From: Nocardia carnea NBRC 14403
Lineage (GTDB): Bacteria > Actinomycetota > Actinomycetes > Mycobacteriales > Mycobacteriaceae
Assembly (NCBI RefSeq): GCF_000308515.1
Contig: NZ_BAFV01000037.1
Coordinates: 1-64,000 of the forward strand
DNA: 64,000 nt
Reading direction: 5' to 3'
Shown here: positions 18,200-26,890 of the stretch, piece by piece
How the letters are laid out: every line of letters begins with the position of its first letter
Position numbering within the stretch: the stretch's first letter is position 1
Program-made: the position numbers and the translations under genes
The notes under the pieces: model-generated
What the model was told of the DNA's origin: nothing
Seen by the model: the letters and a program-made list of their open reading frames with translations, nothing else
The model's database searches: none

Positions 18200-18678
18200 G
18201 AATTCTCTCCTGAAGATGCTGGGGGGCACGCCACGACGTTGTGTATGGCCCCGGATTCGAGGACAGCGGTGAGGACCCGGCAGAGGTCTGCGCGCAGTGG
18301 GTCCGGCAGGCCGGCCACCACCTGGTCGATCGTCGCGCGGTGGATGGCGATCTGGTCCCAGGCGAGCTGACGCCCGTCTTCGGTGGGGCCGACGAGTTTC
18401 ACCCGCCGGTCGGTCGGGCTTTCCTCCCGGGTGAGCAGTCCCAGGCGCACCAGCCGGTCGACATTGCGGCCGGCCGCAGTCATCGACAGGCCGAGTTCGC
18501 CTGCGATGGTGTGGATCGGTTGCGGCTCGCTGCGCCGGACGACGCTGAACAGTACGCGCGCCTGGGCCAGGGTCAGATCCAGCTCGGCGAGCCGGTCCAC
18601 CCCCTCCCACCGTCCTGGATCGCAGACCGCGAGCACGAAGTGCTCGATCAGTGTGCCTGTTTCCGCCTCACTTGCCAC
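18196..18678 (-). CDS. MarR family transcriptional regulator
   Basis: 160 residues from a GTG at 18678. The winged helix-turn-helix shows as LTLAQARVLFSVV, then IHTIAGELGLSMTAAGRNVD with the wing TREESPTDRRVKLVGPTEDG, where the DRR motif in the wing is typical of MarR. Helices at both ends form the dimer interface. It precedes and overlaps the MFS gene, so it very probably represses that operon from an operator in the gap upstream, where an imperfect inverted repeat lies at 18702-18725. Confidence 0.9.
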   Translation of the reverse strand: MASEAETGTLIEHFVLAVCDPGRWEGVDRLAELDLTLAQARVLFSVVRRSEPQPIHTIAGELGLSMTAAGRNVDRLVRLGLLTREESPTDRRVKLVGPTEDGRQLAWDQIAIHRATIDQVVAGLPDPLRADLCRVLTAVLESGAIHNVVACPPASSGENS

Positions 18679-18701
18679 CGCGCGATGATATGGGCCGCCG
18701 T

Positions 18702-18725
18702 GATAGTTGCGGAAGCGGGATTATC
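18702..18725. promoter_or_regulatory. Possible MarR operator
   Basis: Imperfect inverted repeat, GATAGTTGCG and CGGGATTATC separated by four bases (7 of 10 positions pair), 24-47 bases upstream of the marR start. This is the position and size expected for an autoregulatory MarR site. Confidence 0.35.
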
Positions 18726-18834
18726 GCGTCTGTGATGGGAAACATAACCGGGCTCCGGTTCGTATCACGGGTGTGTGTCCCGAGAGGTACCTCCCGAAGC
18801 GGCCCCGATGACGACAACCGATCGCCGGAACCGA

Positions 18835-19767
18835 TCAGCTCCGCGGCACGGAGCCGTCGGTGAAGAAATCGCCGATCAGTCCGGCAATCGCATCGGGCTG
18901 TTCCAGATGCAGGAAATGCCCCGCCCCCGGAACCATCTCGACGGCCCCGCCCGCCGGGGCGAGGACATCGGCGACACCGGCCGTGAACGCCGGATGCAAC
19001 GTCGTATCCGCCGAACCGTGCAGATACAGCATCGGCACCCGCGGAGCCTGATTCCAGAACCGGTGTGGTCCGGCATACGGTTCGGGAACCTTCGCGGTCA
19101 CCCGCACGAACGCGCGATAGTAGGACAGCGCCGCCGTCCGGTGGGCGCCCATGGGCAGGGCATCGAGCGCATGCGCGATATCGTCCGCCGCCGGGTAGCC
19201 GGGCGACCAGTCCTCCCACAGTCGCGGAACCAGCCGGTCGAGTGCACGTTCGGCGACGCCGGGCAACTGGTTGAACAGGATGTACCAGCTGTAGCGCAGC
19301 TGGCGCAGATACGCCCCCGCCGACCGCAGTGTCGCCGCCCGCTCCGGCCGCATACCGGGCACCGGCGGCACGGCGAGTGAGACCACCTTTCCGAACGGAC
19401 ACTCGGGATCGGCGGCAATTGTACCGGCGGTCAACGCTCCCCAGTCGTGGCCGATCAGCACGGCATCGTCCGGAGCGCCGAACGCGCGATGGATCGCGAG
19501 CGCGTCGTACGCGAGAGCGCCGAGGTGATAGACCCCATCGGCCGGTACCGCCGTCGGGGCATACCCCCGGGTGAAGGGGGCGATCACGCGGAAACCGCGA
19601 TCGGCGAGCGCGGGGCCGAGATGACGCCAGGTCCAGGCACTATCGGGGAAACCGTGTAGGCACAGCGCGAGCCGCCCGTCCGGTGCACCCCAGGCGAGAG
19701 CGGTCATCGCCAGGTGGGGGAGTCCGAACTCCAGGGTCTCGGGTTCGTCGCCGCGGTGTGTGTTCAT
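18835..19767 (-). CDS. Alpha/beta hydrolase, epoxide hydrolase-like
   Basis: 310 residues from an ATG at 19767 with AGAGGAT eight bases upstream. HGFPDSAWTW provides the oxyanion hole. The nucleophile motif is GHDWG with Asp108, the residue that distinguishes epoxide hydrolases and haloalkane dehalogenases from serine esterases. The closing histidine is in GAGHFLHLEQP. Epoxide hydrolases add water to epoxides through a covalent ester on this aspartate. The cap region includes tyrosines that could activate the epoxide, but the exact pair cannot be fixed by eye. It stands alone, divergent from lsr2. Confidence 0.85.
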   Translation of the reverse strand: MNTHRGDEPETLEFGLPHLAMTALAWGAPDGRLALCLHGFPDSAWTWRHLGPALADRGFRVIAPFTRGYAPTAVPADGVYHLGALAYDALAIHRAFGAPDDAVLIGHDWGALTAGTIAADPECPFGKVVSLAVPPVPGMRPERAATLRSAGAYLRQLRYSWYILFNQLPGVAERALDRLVPRLWEDWSPGYPAADDIAHALDALPMGAHRTAALSYYRAFVRVTAKVPEPYAGPHRFWNQAPRVPMLYLHGSADTTLHPAFTAGVADVLAPAGGAVEMVPGAGHFLHLEQPDAIAGLIGDFFTDGSVPRS

Positions 19768-19974
19768 CCGGCCGATCCTCTCTGGTCTGCCCGTCACGGT
19801 AGCCCGCCGGCCCGTATTCCGCCCCGGCGTCGGAGCATTCGCCCTTGGCGGTATGCTCACATCCCCCGGGAGAGGTGGCGGTGCCGGTGCTGCGGGCAGG
19901 CCCGGATTTCGCGCGGCCGCGGGGTTGTTGATGTCATAGGTGGCAATGTATTCGGGGATCGGAGGAGTAGGCCC

Positions 19975-20301
19975 ATGGCGCGCAAGGTCGTCATCAGCTT
20001 GATCGATGACCTCGACGGCGAATCACCCGCAGCCGAAACGGTGGTGTTCGCACTCGAGGGAGTGACGTACGAGATCGACCTGACCGAAGCCAACGCGGGG
20101 GAATTGCGCGCAGTCTTCGGAAAATGGACCCCGTTCGCCCGCAAGGCCGGACGGGCCGGGCGGACCAAACGGGAACGGCCGGGCCGGTCGGCCTCGGCGA
20201 GGGTGGTCCGGGAATGGGCCCAGCGCAACGGTCACGAGGTATCGGCACGCGGCCGAATCCCGGCCGGAGTGCTCGCCGCATTCCATGCCCTGAACGGCTG
20301 A
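19975..20301 (+). CDS. lsr2: Lsr2 family nucleoid-associated protein
   Basis: 108 residues from an ATG at 19975 with GGAGGAG eight bases upstream. The N-terminal dimerisation domain (MARKVVISLIDDLDGES, then ETVVFALEGVTYEIDL) and the C-terminal DNA-binding domain (VREWAQRNGHEVSARGRIPA) match Lsr2. The RGR motif that enters the minor groove of AT-rich DNA is present. Lsr2 is the actinobacterial H-NS analogue that silences AT-rich and foreign genes and bridges DNA. Compared with classical Lsr2 the linker is short, and Nocardia genomes usually carry more than one copy, so this may be the paralogue rather than the main one. Confidence 0.95.
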   Translation: MARKVVISLIDDLDGESPAAETVVFALEGVTYEIDLTEANAGELRAVFGKWTPFARKAGRAGRTKRERPGRSASARVVREWAQRNGHEVSARGRIPAGVLAAFHALNG

Positions 20302-20536
20302 GCTGCGGGGCCGGGAACGGCCGAGCGGACGGCGTTTCGATCCCGGTCGTGCTGTGCGGCCGGGTTCCTCTCGTATCCTCGCTGTCACCGGTGGTTTCGG
20401 CCGGGTGCACGCGGGGCGGACAGCATTTTTTCCGAACGCTCGGAACGCGGAACACAGACCTGGCGAGGGCCGGCCAGTGGAATCTTGCGCGGCGACGTGG
20501 GGAGACAGCCGCCGCGACGGTCGATGCGCCGGCGTC

Positions 20537-21379
20537 TCAGGGTTTGTAGGCGATACCGCCGACCATGACATTCTCTTCCGGGAACCGCTCACGCAGCGGC
20601 GGACCGGCGGGCCACCATTCGTCGAGCTGAACCAGACCCGGTGCGACGAGTTCGAGACCGCCGAAGTATTCGAGGATTTCCTCGCTGGTGCGGTACCACC
20701 CCGAGCCCAGCCCCTTTTCGGTGAACCGTCGTTCGAGTTCGCGAGCCAATGCGTGCAGTTCCGGATCCTGTGGGCCGGGATCGTAGAAATGGCTGATCGC
20801 GAGATAGGAACCTGCGGGAAGTAGTTCGACGTAGTCGCGCATCAGGCCCACCGGATCGAACTGCTCGTCGATATGGTGCAGCAAACCGCACAGGATGAGC
20901 CCGATGGGGCGGTCCATATCCAGGTATTTGGTGATATCGGATGCGGCCAGCAGCGTGCCCTCCTCGAGGAGGTCCGCGGAGACGAAATGGGTGTTCTCGT
21001 TCTGTTCGAGCAGGACCCGCCCGTGCGCATTGCACACGGGATCGTTGTCTACGTAGACCACTTGAGCCTCGGGGATGAGCTGCTGCGCGATCTCGTGCGT
21101 ATTGGCGACCGTGGGCAGGCCGGCGCCGATATCGAGGAACTGGTCGATCCCCGAGGTTCCGGCCAGATACCGGACCACGCGATGCAACCATCGACGGTTC
21201 ATGATGGAGACATCGCCCTGCCGCGGTGCCACCTCCAGGATCTGCTGGTAGGCCGACCGGTCGACGTCGTAGTTGTCCTTACCGCCGAGGCTGTAGTCGT
21301 AGACGCGGGCGATACTGGCGCGGGTGGTATCCACCCCGACGGGCTTGCGGGGGCGGATCCGGGAAGCCGGCTCGGCCAT
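20537..21379 (-). CDS. SAM-dependent methyltransferase, Methyltransf_19 (DUF574), copy 2
   Basis: 280 residues from an ATG at 21379 with GAGAGG five bases upstream. The family opening (VGVDTTRASIARVYDYSLGG, then KDNYDVDR) and the SAM-binding loop FLDIGAGLPT with VVYVDNDPVCNAHGR are present. It is a tandem paralogue of the next gene upstream on the same strand (21629-22513), with most of the central sequence identical, and the two end alike in MVGGIAYKP and VIGGVGYKP. DUF574 proteins are strongly expanded in Streptomyces and Nocardia and their substrates are unknown. The spacing of about 250 bp between copies suggests separate promoters. Confidence 0.9.
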   Translation of the reverse strand: MAEPASRIRPRKPVGVDTTRASIARVYDYSLGGKDNYDVDRSAYQQILEVAPRQGDVSIMNRRWLHRVVRYLAGTSGIDQFLDIGAGLPTVANTHEIAQQLIPEAQVVYVDNDPVCNAHGRVLLEQNENTHFVSADLLEEGTLLAASDITKYLDMDRPIGLILCGLLHHIDEQFDPVGLMRDYVELLPAGSYLAISHFYDPGPQDPELHALARELERRFTEKGLGSGWYRTSEEILEYFGGLELVAPGLVQLDEWWPAGPPLRERFPEENVMVGGIAYKP

Positions 21380-21628
21380 ATCGACCTCTCTCTGCTCTGC
21401 ACGAAATGAACAAGCGAACGAAGTGTGAGTCGGATCACTCAGCGTAGAACGTCGCCGCGAGGTGAGCAATATCGTGAACACCGTGCGCGGCAACATTCTT
21501 CGCGCCGGAGCGCGGTACGCCCGAATGCGGTGCTGCGTCATCGCCCGGATGGGGGCGGAAAGTGGTGTCACGTAACCCGATTCGAGATACACGCTACCGC
21601 AGCGTGCGTGGCCGCCCCCGGATCCCGG

Positions 21629-22513
21629 CTATCTGCCTCCGTCGATACTGTGCAGCCGCGCTGCGGGAACGCCCGGTTTGTACCCGACCCCGCCGATCAC
21701 GACCTGTTCCTCCGGCAGTCGCTGCCGGGTGGGCGGGCCCGACGGCCACCAATCCTCGAGCTCGGTGAACCCCGGCGGTATGAGTTCCAGTCCCTCGAAG
21801 TATTCGAGCTGCTGTTCGCGGGTGCGGTACCACCCCGAGCCCAGACCCATTTCGGTGAAAGCCCGCTCGAGTTTCTTCGCGAGTGCGTGGAGTTCCGGGT
21901 TCTCGTCGGCCGGATCCCAGAAATTGGTGATCGCGACATACGATCCGGCCGGGAGCCGGGAGATGTATTCGCGCATCACGCCCGGTGGGTCGAGTTCGTC
22001 GTCGAGGTGATGTAGCAGCCCGCACAGGATGATCGCCATCGGCCGGTCCGGATCCAGGTACTGCAGAACGTTCTTGTTCTCCAGGAGCGTGCGCTCCTCG
22101 AGGACATCGCCGGAGACGAAATGGGTGTTCTCGTTCTGCTCGAGCAGGACCCGGCCGTGCGCGTTGCACACCGGATCGTTGTCGACGTAGACGACCTTGG
22201 CTTCCGGGTTCTCCTGCTGCGCGATCTGATGGGTGTTGCCCACGGTCGGCAGGCCGGCGCCGATATCGAGGAACTGGTCGATTCCGGCCGGCCCGGCCAG
22301 GTACCTGACGACCCGGTGCAGCCAGCGCCGGTTCATCCGGGAGACATCACCCTGCCGCGGGGCGTATTCCAGGATCTGCTCGAAGGCCACACGGTCGACG
22401 TCGTAGTTGTCCTTACCGCCGAGGCTGTAGTCGTAGACGCGGGCGATGCTCGGCCGGGTGGTATCCACCCCGACCGGTGCGCGAACCCCCGTCCGAGGAG
22501 CCGGTTCGGCCAT
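21629..22513 (-). CDS. SAM-dependent methyltransferase, Methyltransf_19 (DUF574), copy 1
   Basis: 294 residues from an ATG at 22513 with AGAGAGG five bases upstream. It has the same order of motifs as the downstream copy: VGVDTTRPSIARVYDYSLGG, FLDIGAGLPTVGNTH for SAM, then VVYVDNDPVCNAHGRVLLEQ. It carries a short C-terminal extension (VPAARLHSIDGGR) that the other copy lacks. The duplication is old enough for scattered substitutions but both copies keep the motif residues. Neighbours are a PPOX-fold protein upstream and an XRE-DUF5753 regulator beyond it. The substrate is unknown. Confidence 0.9.
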   Translation of the reverse strand: MAEPAPRTGVRAPVGVDTTRPSIARVYDYSLGGKDNYDVDRVAFEQILEYAPRQGDVSRMNRRWLHRVVRYLAGPAGIDQFLDIGAGLPTVGNTHQIAQQENPEAKVVYVDNDPVCNAHGRVLLEQNENTHFVSGDVLEERTLLENKNVLQYLDPDRPMAIILCGLLHHLDDELDPPGVMREYISRLPAGSYVAITNFWDPADENPELHALAKKLERAFTEMGLGSGWYRTREQQLEYFEGLELIPPGFTELEDWWPSGPPTRQRLPEEQVVIGGVGYKPGVPAARLHSIDGGR

Positions 22514-22580
22514 GAAAACCTCTCTCTGCATTATCGATCCAACAGCGTGATGGTAAGACCGGGCGGCAGCGGGCGTGCGC

Positions 22581-23036
22581 TCAGGCTCCGTTGCCGCGTT
22601 CGAGCACCTTGCCCGGCAGCCAGCCGCCACCCAGATGGGTGACCCGCCACCAGTCGATATCGATGACGACCGCGGTGACCGGTGCGGCGAAGAACGGTTC
22701 GACCTGCGGTTCCTTGCGCAGCAACGCCTGGAAGGTCTCATCGCGTTCGCTGTCGTCGCGCAGGGTCACCGTGCCGAGGCCCTGGGCGAACGGATCGGCG
22801 ATACCGCCCGGCACGACTTTCACTCCCACATTGGGATTGGCCCTGAGCTGATCCAGCGTGCGGCCGCGGTTCTCGAGGATCAGTGTGAGGCGGAACAGGT
22901 CTTCGTCGAGGTTGGCGAAGAACGCGCTGGTGGCCCAGTTGACACCGTCTTTGGAGGTCGCGAGGTCGATACTGGAATGAGTGAGGACCTCGGTCAGTTT
23001 CTTGCGGATCTCGATGGCGGTGACTTCGTCGGACAT
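22581..23036 (-). CDS. Pyridoxamine 5'-phosphate oxidase-fold (PPOX) protein
   Basis: 151 residues from an ATG at 23036 with GGAGGG four bases upstream. The split beta-barrel pattern (IDLATSKDGVNWATSAFFAN, then LTLILENRGRTLDQLRANP and VGVKVVP) is that of the flavin/F420-binding PPOX superfamily, in which the RTLDQL..NP segment is common. In mycolata many such proteins use F420 rather than FMN; the sequence alone does not decide. It lies 67 bp upstream of the two methyltransferases on the same strand and may form a unit with them. Confidence 0.8.
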   Translation of the reverse strand: MSDEVTAIEIRKKLTEVLTHSSIDLATSKDGVNWATSAFFANLDEDLFRLTLILENRGRTLDQLRANPNVGVKVVPGGIADPFAQGLGTVTLRDDSERDETFQALLRKEPQVEPFFAAPVTAVVIDIDWWRVTHLGGGWLPGKVLERGNGA

Positions 23037-23716
23037 ACGACCCTCCAGTTTTTCTCGGTGTATCAGGTGGTGATTCGTTCTCGAAATGCCGCGGGTTCAC
23101 GGCGAATCCGGGCCCGGATGGTTGCGCGCGAGCCTAGCGTTCCGCACCGATGCAGAACAGTCCGGGGCATCGCGGGGACGCGACGAAAAGTAGTTGCCGC
23201 CCAAGGTCTTACGGGTATCGGTGGGGTAGCTGCAGTGGCAGCCGACGGGGACGCCGGGCGAATGTGACCGCCCCGGCTGTAGCGGCGTTTCCGCCCGGTG
23301 GGCTCACCGAGGAGGTGTGCGACCGGACCGGCCGGTCGGTTGTCGCGATTCGGGCGGGCAGGCGGTATGCTGGGGACGGCTTCCGCGGTACCCGCACCTG
23401 CTTCCGGTGCCCTCATCGATGTCATCTCCCCAGGTCTTCGTGGTTGTGAGGCCGGATCGTCGTGTCGTGGGGGAGTTTACGCAAACAGTGTCGACAGCGC
23501 GCGCAAACGTGCGAGAAGCTACGGATATGCGGCGCTGTAGAATTCGAGGCGAGGGGCGCGGCAGCGGGTTGCCGTGGGGATGCCGGGGCCGCCCGGTGTG
23601 GGCGCGTTACCGATATTCAGTGCCTACTTGAGAGTAGGATCGCCTGCCGACCGGTGCGGTTCGTCGGCGGCGGGCGCCGTACGATGCAGCACAGCACGAA
23701 TTGGCCAGAGGCGATC
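23037..23716. other. 680-bp region without a convincing gene; divergent promoter region
   Basis: It separates the PPOX gene (minus strand) from the XRE regulator (plus strand). Open frames here have poor codon bias and no ribosome sites. Near 23623-23638 there is a perfect inverted repeat CCTACT-TGAG-AGTAGG whose right arm forms a possible -10 box (TAGGAT), about 80 bp before the regulator start, so it may be the regulator's own operator. A less GC-rich patch lies around 23475-23550. Nothing else is recognisable. Confidence 0.5.
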
Positions 23717-24610
23717 ATGACTAACGAGCAGGACGATTCCGATCTCCCGGATAAGGCAGAAGCCGATCGCGGGCCTACCGTATTGCGTATATCGCTCGGT
23801 AGCCGGCTGCGGCAACTGCGCGAGGCGTGCGGTATCAGCCGCGAGGACGCGGGGGAGCATATCCGCGGTTCGCACGCCAAGATCAGTCGCCTCGAATTGG
23901 GCCGCACCCGGTTCCGGGAACGCGATCTGCTGGATCTGCTGAGGCTCTACGGTGTCGACGATCCGGAGAAGCTTTCGGTCTATCTGGAGTTGATGAAGAA
24001 GGCCAACGATCCGGGCTGGTGGCAACCGTTCAACGATCTGCTGCCGCCGTGGTTCGAAACCTATATCGGCCTCGAACAGGCCGCTACCACGATCCGCACC
24101 TATGAGGCGCAGTTCGTCCCCGGCCTGCTGCAGACCGAAGCCTATGCGCGCTCGGTGATCAAACTGTTCAACGAAGAGGACACCGAACGTCGGGTGGGCG
24201 TGCGGATGCGCCGCCAGGAGATCCTCAGCCGCGCCTCGGCCCCGACACTGTGGGCGGTGGTGGACGAGAACGCGCTGCGCCGCCCGGTCGGGGGTTATGC
24301 GGTGCTCCGCGGCCAGATCGAACACCTGATCGCGGTGTCCGACCGGCCGAACGTGAAGATCCAGGTGCTGCCCTACGAGATCGGTGGGCATCCCGCTGCG
24401 GGCGGTTCGTTCAGCATCCTGCGCTTCCCGGAGCCGGAGCTGCCGGATATGGTCTACATGGAGCAGTTGACCACCTCGCACTACCTCGAGAAGAAGCACG
24501 AGGTGGAGGTGTATATGACGGTGATGAACAAGCTCAGCGTCATCGCACCCACCCCGGGGGAGAGCCGCGATCATCTGCGTCGGGTGCTCAGCGAACTGCC
24601 CGACAAGTAG
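23717..24610 (+). CDS. XRE family regulator with DUF5753 domain
   Basis: 297 residues from an ATG at 23717 with AGAGG six bases upstream; an in-frame ATG at 23684 has no such site. A helix-turn-helix occupies about residues 25-85 (LGSRLRQLREACGISREDAG, then HAKISRLELGRTRFRERDL). The rest is the DUF5753 ligand-like domain (WWQPFNDLLPPWFETYIGLE, then YEAQFVPGLLQTEAYAR). These regulators are very numerous in Streptomyces and Nocardia and usually pair with a small DUF397 protein, which is not seen here. The nearby DUF574 methyltransferases are a frequent neighbour of this class; a functional link is inference. Confidence 0.92.
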   Translation: MTNEQDDSDLPDKAEADRGPTVLRISLGSRLRQLREACGISREDAGEHIRGSHAKISRLELGRTRFRERDLLDLLRLYGVDDPEKLSVYLELMKKANDPGWWQPFNDLLPPWFETYIGLEQAATTIRTYEAQFVPGLLQTEAYARSVIKLFNEEDTERRVGVRMRRQEILSRASAPTLWAVVDENALRRPVGGYAVLRGQIEHLIAVSDRPNVKIQVLPYEIGGHPAAGGSFSILRFPEPELPDMVYMEQLTTSHYLEKKHEVEVYMTVMNKLSVIAPTPGESRDHLRRVLSELPDK

Positions 24611-24917
24611 GCGCACGCCCCGCTCGCCGGCAGGTACCGGCGGGGGAGTCGGCCCCGGTGGGAGGCCCTGAAAGTACTTGGGCCGCAAGGTTTCACAGAA
24701 GTGCGCACCTGGAAGCGTGCGTTTCCCACGAACAGGTAACCCGCGCCATGAGGCCTCGTCGTGGTGCTCGGAGTCGACCGCAGAAGATAAATTGTCATAC
24801 GTAGATATGCGCATCAAGGCATTGATGTACAGATTGTCGCGCGGGCTCACCGACACACGCAACGCACCACACAACACCGAAAAGAATCAATGACGCGCTT
24901 GATGGTAGGAAGGGTGC
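24611..24917. other. 307-bp intergenic region with an AT-rich patch
   Basis: No gene seen. From about 24783 to 24840 the sequence is clearly less GC-rich than its surroundings and contains an inverted repeat CATCAA-GGCA-TTGATG (24812-24827), about 90 bp upstream of the M20 peptidase start. This is a reasonable place for that gene's promoter and an operator, but no regulator can be named. Confidence 0.4.
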
Positions 24918-26276
24918 GTGGCCGCGACAGGTGATAACTCTGGCTCCGCTCGTTCCCGTGCCGTCTCCGAGGTGGTGGATCTGGTCAGCTCGCTGATCCG
25001 TTTCGATACCTCGAACACCGGCGACCCGGCGACCACCAAGGGGGAACGCGAATGTGCCGAGTGGGTCGCCCGGCAGCTGGAAGACGCCGGTTACACCACG
25101 GAATACGTGGAATCCGGCATGCCGGGCCGGGGGAACGTTTTCGCGCGGCTGCCCGGGGCCGATTCGAGCCGCGGTGCGCTGCTGCTGCACGGGCATCTCG
25201 ATGTGGTGCCGGCCGAGGCGGCCGATTGGAGTGTGCACCCCTTCTCCGGTGCGGTACAGGACGGGTACGTCTGGGGCCGCGGCGCCATCGATATGAAGGA
25301 TATGGTCGGGATGATGCTGGCGGTGGCCCGCCAGTTCAAGATCGAAGGCACCGTGCCGCCCCGCGACCTGGTGTTCGCTTTCCTGGCGGACGAGGAGAAC
25401 GGCGGCAAATGGGGGTCGCAATGGCTGGTGCAGAACCGGCCGGATCTTTTCGCCGGAATCACCGAGGCAGTGGGGGAGGTCGGCGGTTTCTCGCTGACCG
25501 TGCCTCGTCCCGACGGTGGTGAACGGCGGCTCTATCTGGTGGAGACCGCGGAAAAAGGCCTGGGCTGGATGCGGTTGCGGGCGAAGGCTCGGGCGGGGCA
25601 CGGGTCGTTCCTGCACGAAGACAACGCGGTGACGATTCTGGCGGCTGCGGTGGCCCGGCTGGGGACACATACCTTTCCGCTCGTACTGTCCGATTCCGTG
25701 GCGGAGTTCCTCGCGGCGGTATCGGAGGAGACCGGGCTCGCGTTCGAGCCGGGCAGTAAGGATATCGAGGGCACACTGGCGAAGCTGGGATCGATATCCC
25801 GGATCATCGGTGCCACCCTGCGCGATACGGCGAACCCGACCATGCTGAACGCCGGGTACAAGGCGAACGTGATTCCGCAGACCGCGGAGGCCGTGGTGGA
25901 CTGCCGCGTGGTGCCCGGCCGGCTGGCCGAGTTCGAACGTGAAGTGGACGAGCTGATCGGCCCGGACGTGGAACGCGAATGGGTCACCAAACTCGATTCC
26001 TACGAAACAACTTTCGACGGCCATCTCGTGGACGCGATGAACGAGGCGATCCTGGCGCACGATCCGGACGGGCGTACGGTGCCGTACATGCTGTCCGGCG
26101 GTACCGATGCGAAGGCGTTCGCGGATCTGGGGATCCGGTGCTTCGGGTTCGCGCCGCTGCGGTTGCCGCCGGAACTGGATTTCGCGGCGCTGTTCCACGG
26201 CGTCGACGAACGGGTGCCGGTCGATGCGCTCGAATTCGGCACCGATGTCCTGGAACACTTTCTGTTGCACAGCTGA
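24918..26276 (+). CDS. M20/M25/M40 family metallopeptidase (Rv2141c-like)
   Basis: 452 residues from a GTG at 24918 preceded by a GGAAGG site. Metal ligands expected for the family are visible: His93 in HGHLDVVP, Asp125 in GRGAIDMKD, Glu159/Glu160 in ADEEN (general base and ligand), and the late HGVDER histidine. The middle part forms the dimerisation lid. M20 enzymes are two-zinc exo- or dipeptidases, carboxypeptidases or deacylases; the real substrate of this actinobacterial group is not known. It is followed 21 bp later by the PEBP gene, the same neighbours as Rv2141c and Rv2140c in M. tuberculosis. Confidence 0.92.
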   Translation: MAATGDNSGSARSRAVSEVVDLVSSLIRFDTSNTGDPATTKGERECAEWVARQLEDAGYTTEYVESGMPGRGNVFARLPGADSSRGALLLHGHLDVVPAEAADWSVHPFSGAVQDGYVWGRGAIDMKDMVGMMLAVARQFKIEGTVPPRDLVFAFLADEENGGKWGSQWLVQNRPDLFAGITEAVGEVGGFSLTVPRPDGGERRLYLVETAEKGLGWMRLRAKARAGHGSFLHEDNAVTILAAAVARLGTHTFPLVLSDSVAEFLAAVSEETGLAFEPGSKDIEGTLAKLGSISRIIGATLRDTANPTMLNAGYKANVIPQTAEAVVDCRVVPGRLAEFEREVDELIGPDVEREWVTKLDSYETTFDGHLVDAMNEAILAHDPDGRTVPYMLSGGTDAKAFADLGIRCFGFAPLRLPPELDFAALFHGVDERVPVDALEFGTDVLEHFLLHS

Positions 26277-26297
26277 TCCGATTCGAGAGAGGTTCCC

Positions 26298-26825
26298 ATG
26301 ACCTACAACCCCTATGACGCTCTGCCCTCGGTGCCGTCGTTCACCGTGACGTCCGCCGATGTGTCCGACGGCGCGCCGCTCGGCAACGACCAGGTCAGTG
26401 GCGTGTTCGGGGCCGGTGGTAAGGATGTGTCCCCGCAGCTGAGCTGGTCGGGTTTCCCGGCGGAGACGAAGAGTTTCGCGGTTACGGTGTACGACCCGGA
26501 CGCGCCGACCGCCTCGGGTTTTTGGCATTGGGCCGTGGCAGAAATCCCCGCCTCGGTCACCGAACTGCCGTCCGGCGCGGGCAGTGAGGGCGGCACCCTG
26601 CCTGCGGGCGCGGTGATGCTGCGCAACGACGGCGGTTTCGCCGGATACGTCGGTGCGGCACCGCCGGCCGGGCACGGGCCGCATCGGTACTTCATCGTGG
26701 TGCACGCGGTGGATGTCGAATCACTGGGTGTACCACCGGAAGCCACCCCGGCCTTCCTCGGGTTCAACCTGTTCTCGCATACGCTGGCGCGGGCGACCCT
26801 GGTGGGTACCTACGAACAGAAATGA
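26298..26825 (+). CDS. YbhB/YbcL family (PEBP, Raf-kinase-inhibitor-like) protein
   Basis: 175 residues. The PEBP signature is visible as [20 protein letters not shown], then [20 protein letters not shown] and the loop [13 protein letters not shown]; the DPDAP and GxHRY elements line the anion-binding pocket. It corresponds to Rv2140c (TB18.6), which sits in the same place next to the M20 peptidase. The cellular role of bacterial PEBPs is unsettled; binding of phosphorylated or lipid ligands is the usual proposal. A strong terminator follows. Confidence 0.92.
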   Translation: MTYNPYDALPSVPSFTVTSADVSDGAPLGNDQVSGVFGAGGKDVSPQLSWSGFPAETKSFAVTVYDPDAPTASGFWHWAVAEIPASVTELPSGAGSEGGTLPAGAVMLRNDGGFAGYVGAAPPAGHGPHRYFIVVHAVDVESLGVPPEATPAFLGFNLFSHTLARATLVGTYEQK

Positions 26826-26832
26826 ATCCTGA

Positions 26833-26874
26833 ACAGCACTGTGGCCCCGGGGAGATCCGGGGCCACAGTGCTGT
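26833..26874. terminator. Strong bidirectional terminator
   Basis: Perfect 18-bp stem (ACAGCACTGTGGCCCCGG and its complement) with a 6-base loop, in the gap between the converging PEBP and FadD genes. Confidence 0.9.
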
Positions 26875-26890
26875 CGGAGTACGGTTCGGC

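Noticed and set aside
18200..18610. N-terminal extension of the MFS transporter
   Set aside because: It lies in the wrong frame over the marR gene; the GTG at 18199 has a good ribosome site.
20430..20445. Small hairpin TTCCGA-ACGC-TCGGAA next to a T-run between lsr2 and the methyltransferase
   Set aside because: The T-run is on the wrong side for a terminator on either strand, and the stem is short.
24795..26705. 636-codon minus-strand frame opposite the M20 peptidase and PEBP genes
   Set aside because: Low-complexity His/Arg/Gly composition, no start site, antisense to conserved genes.
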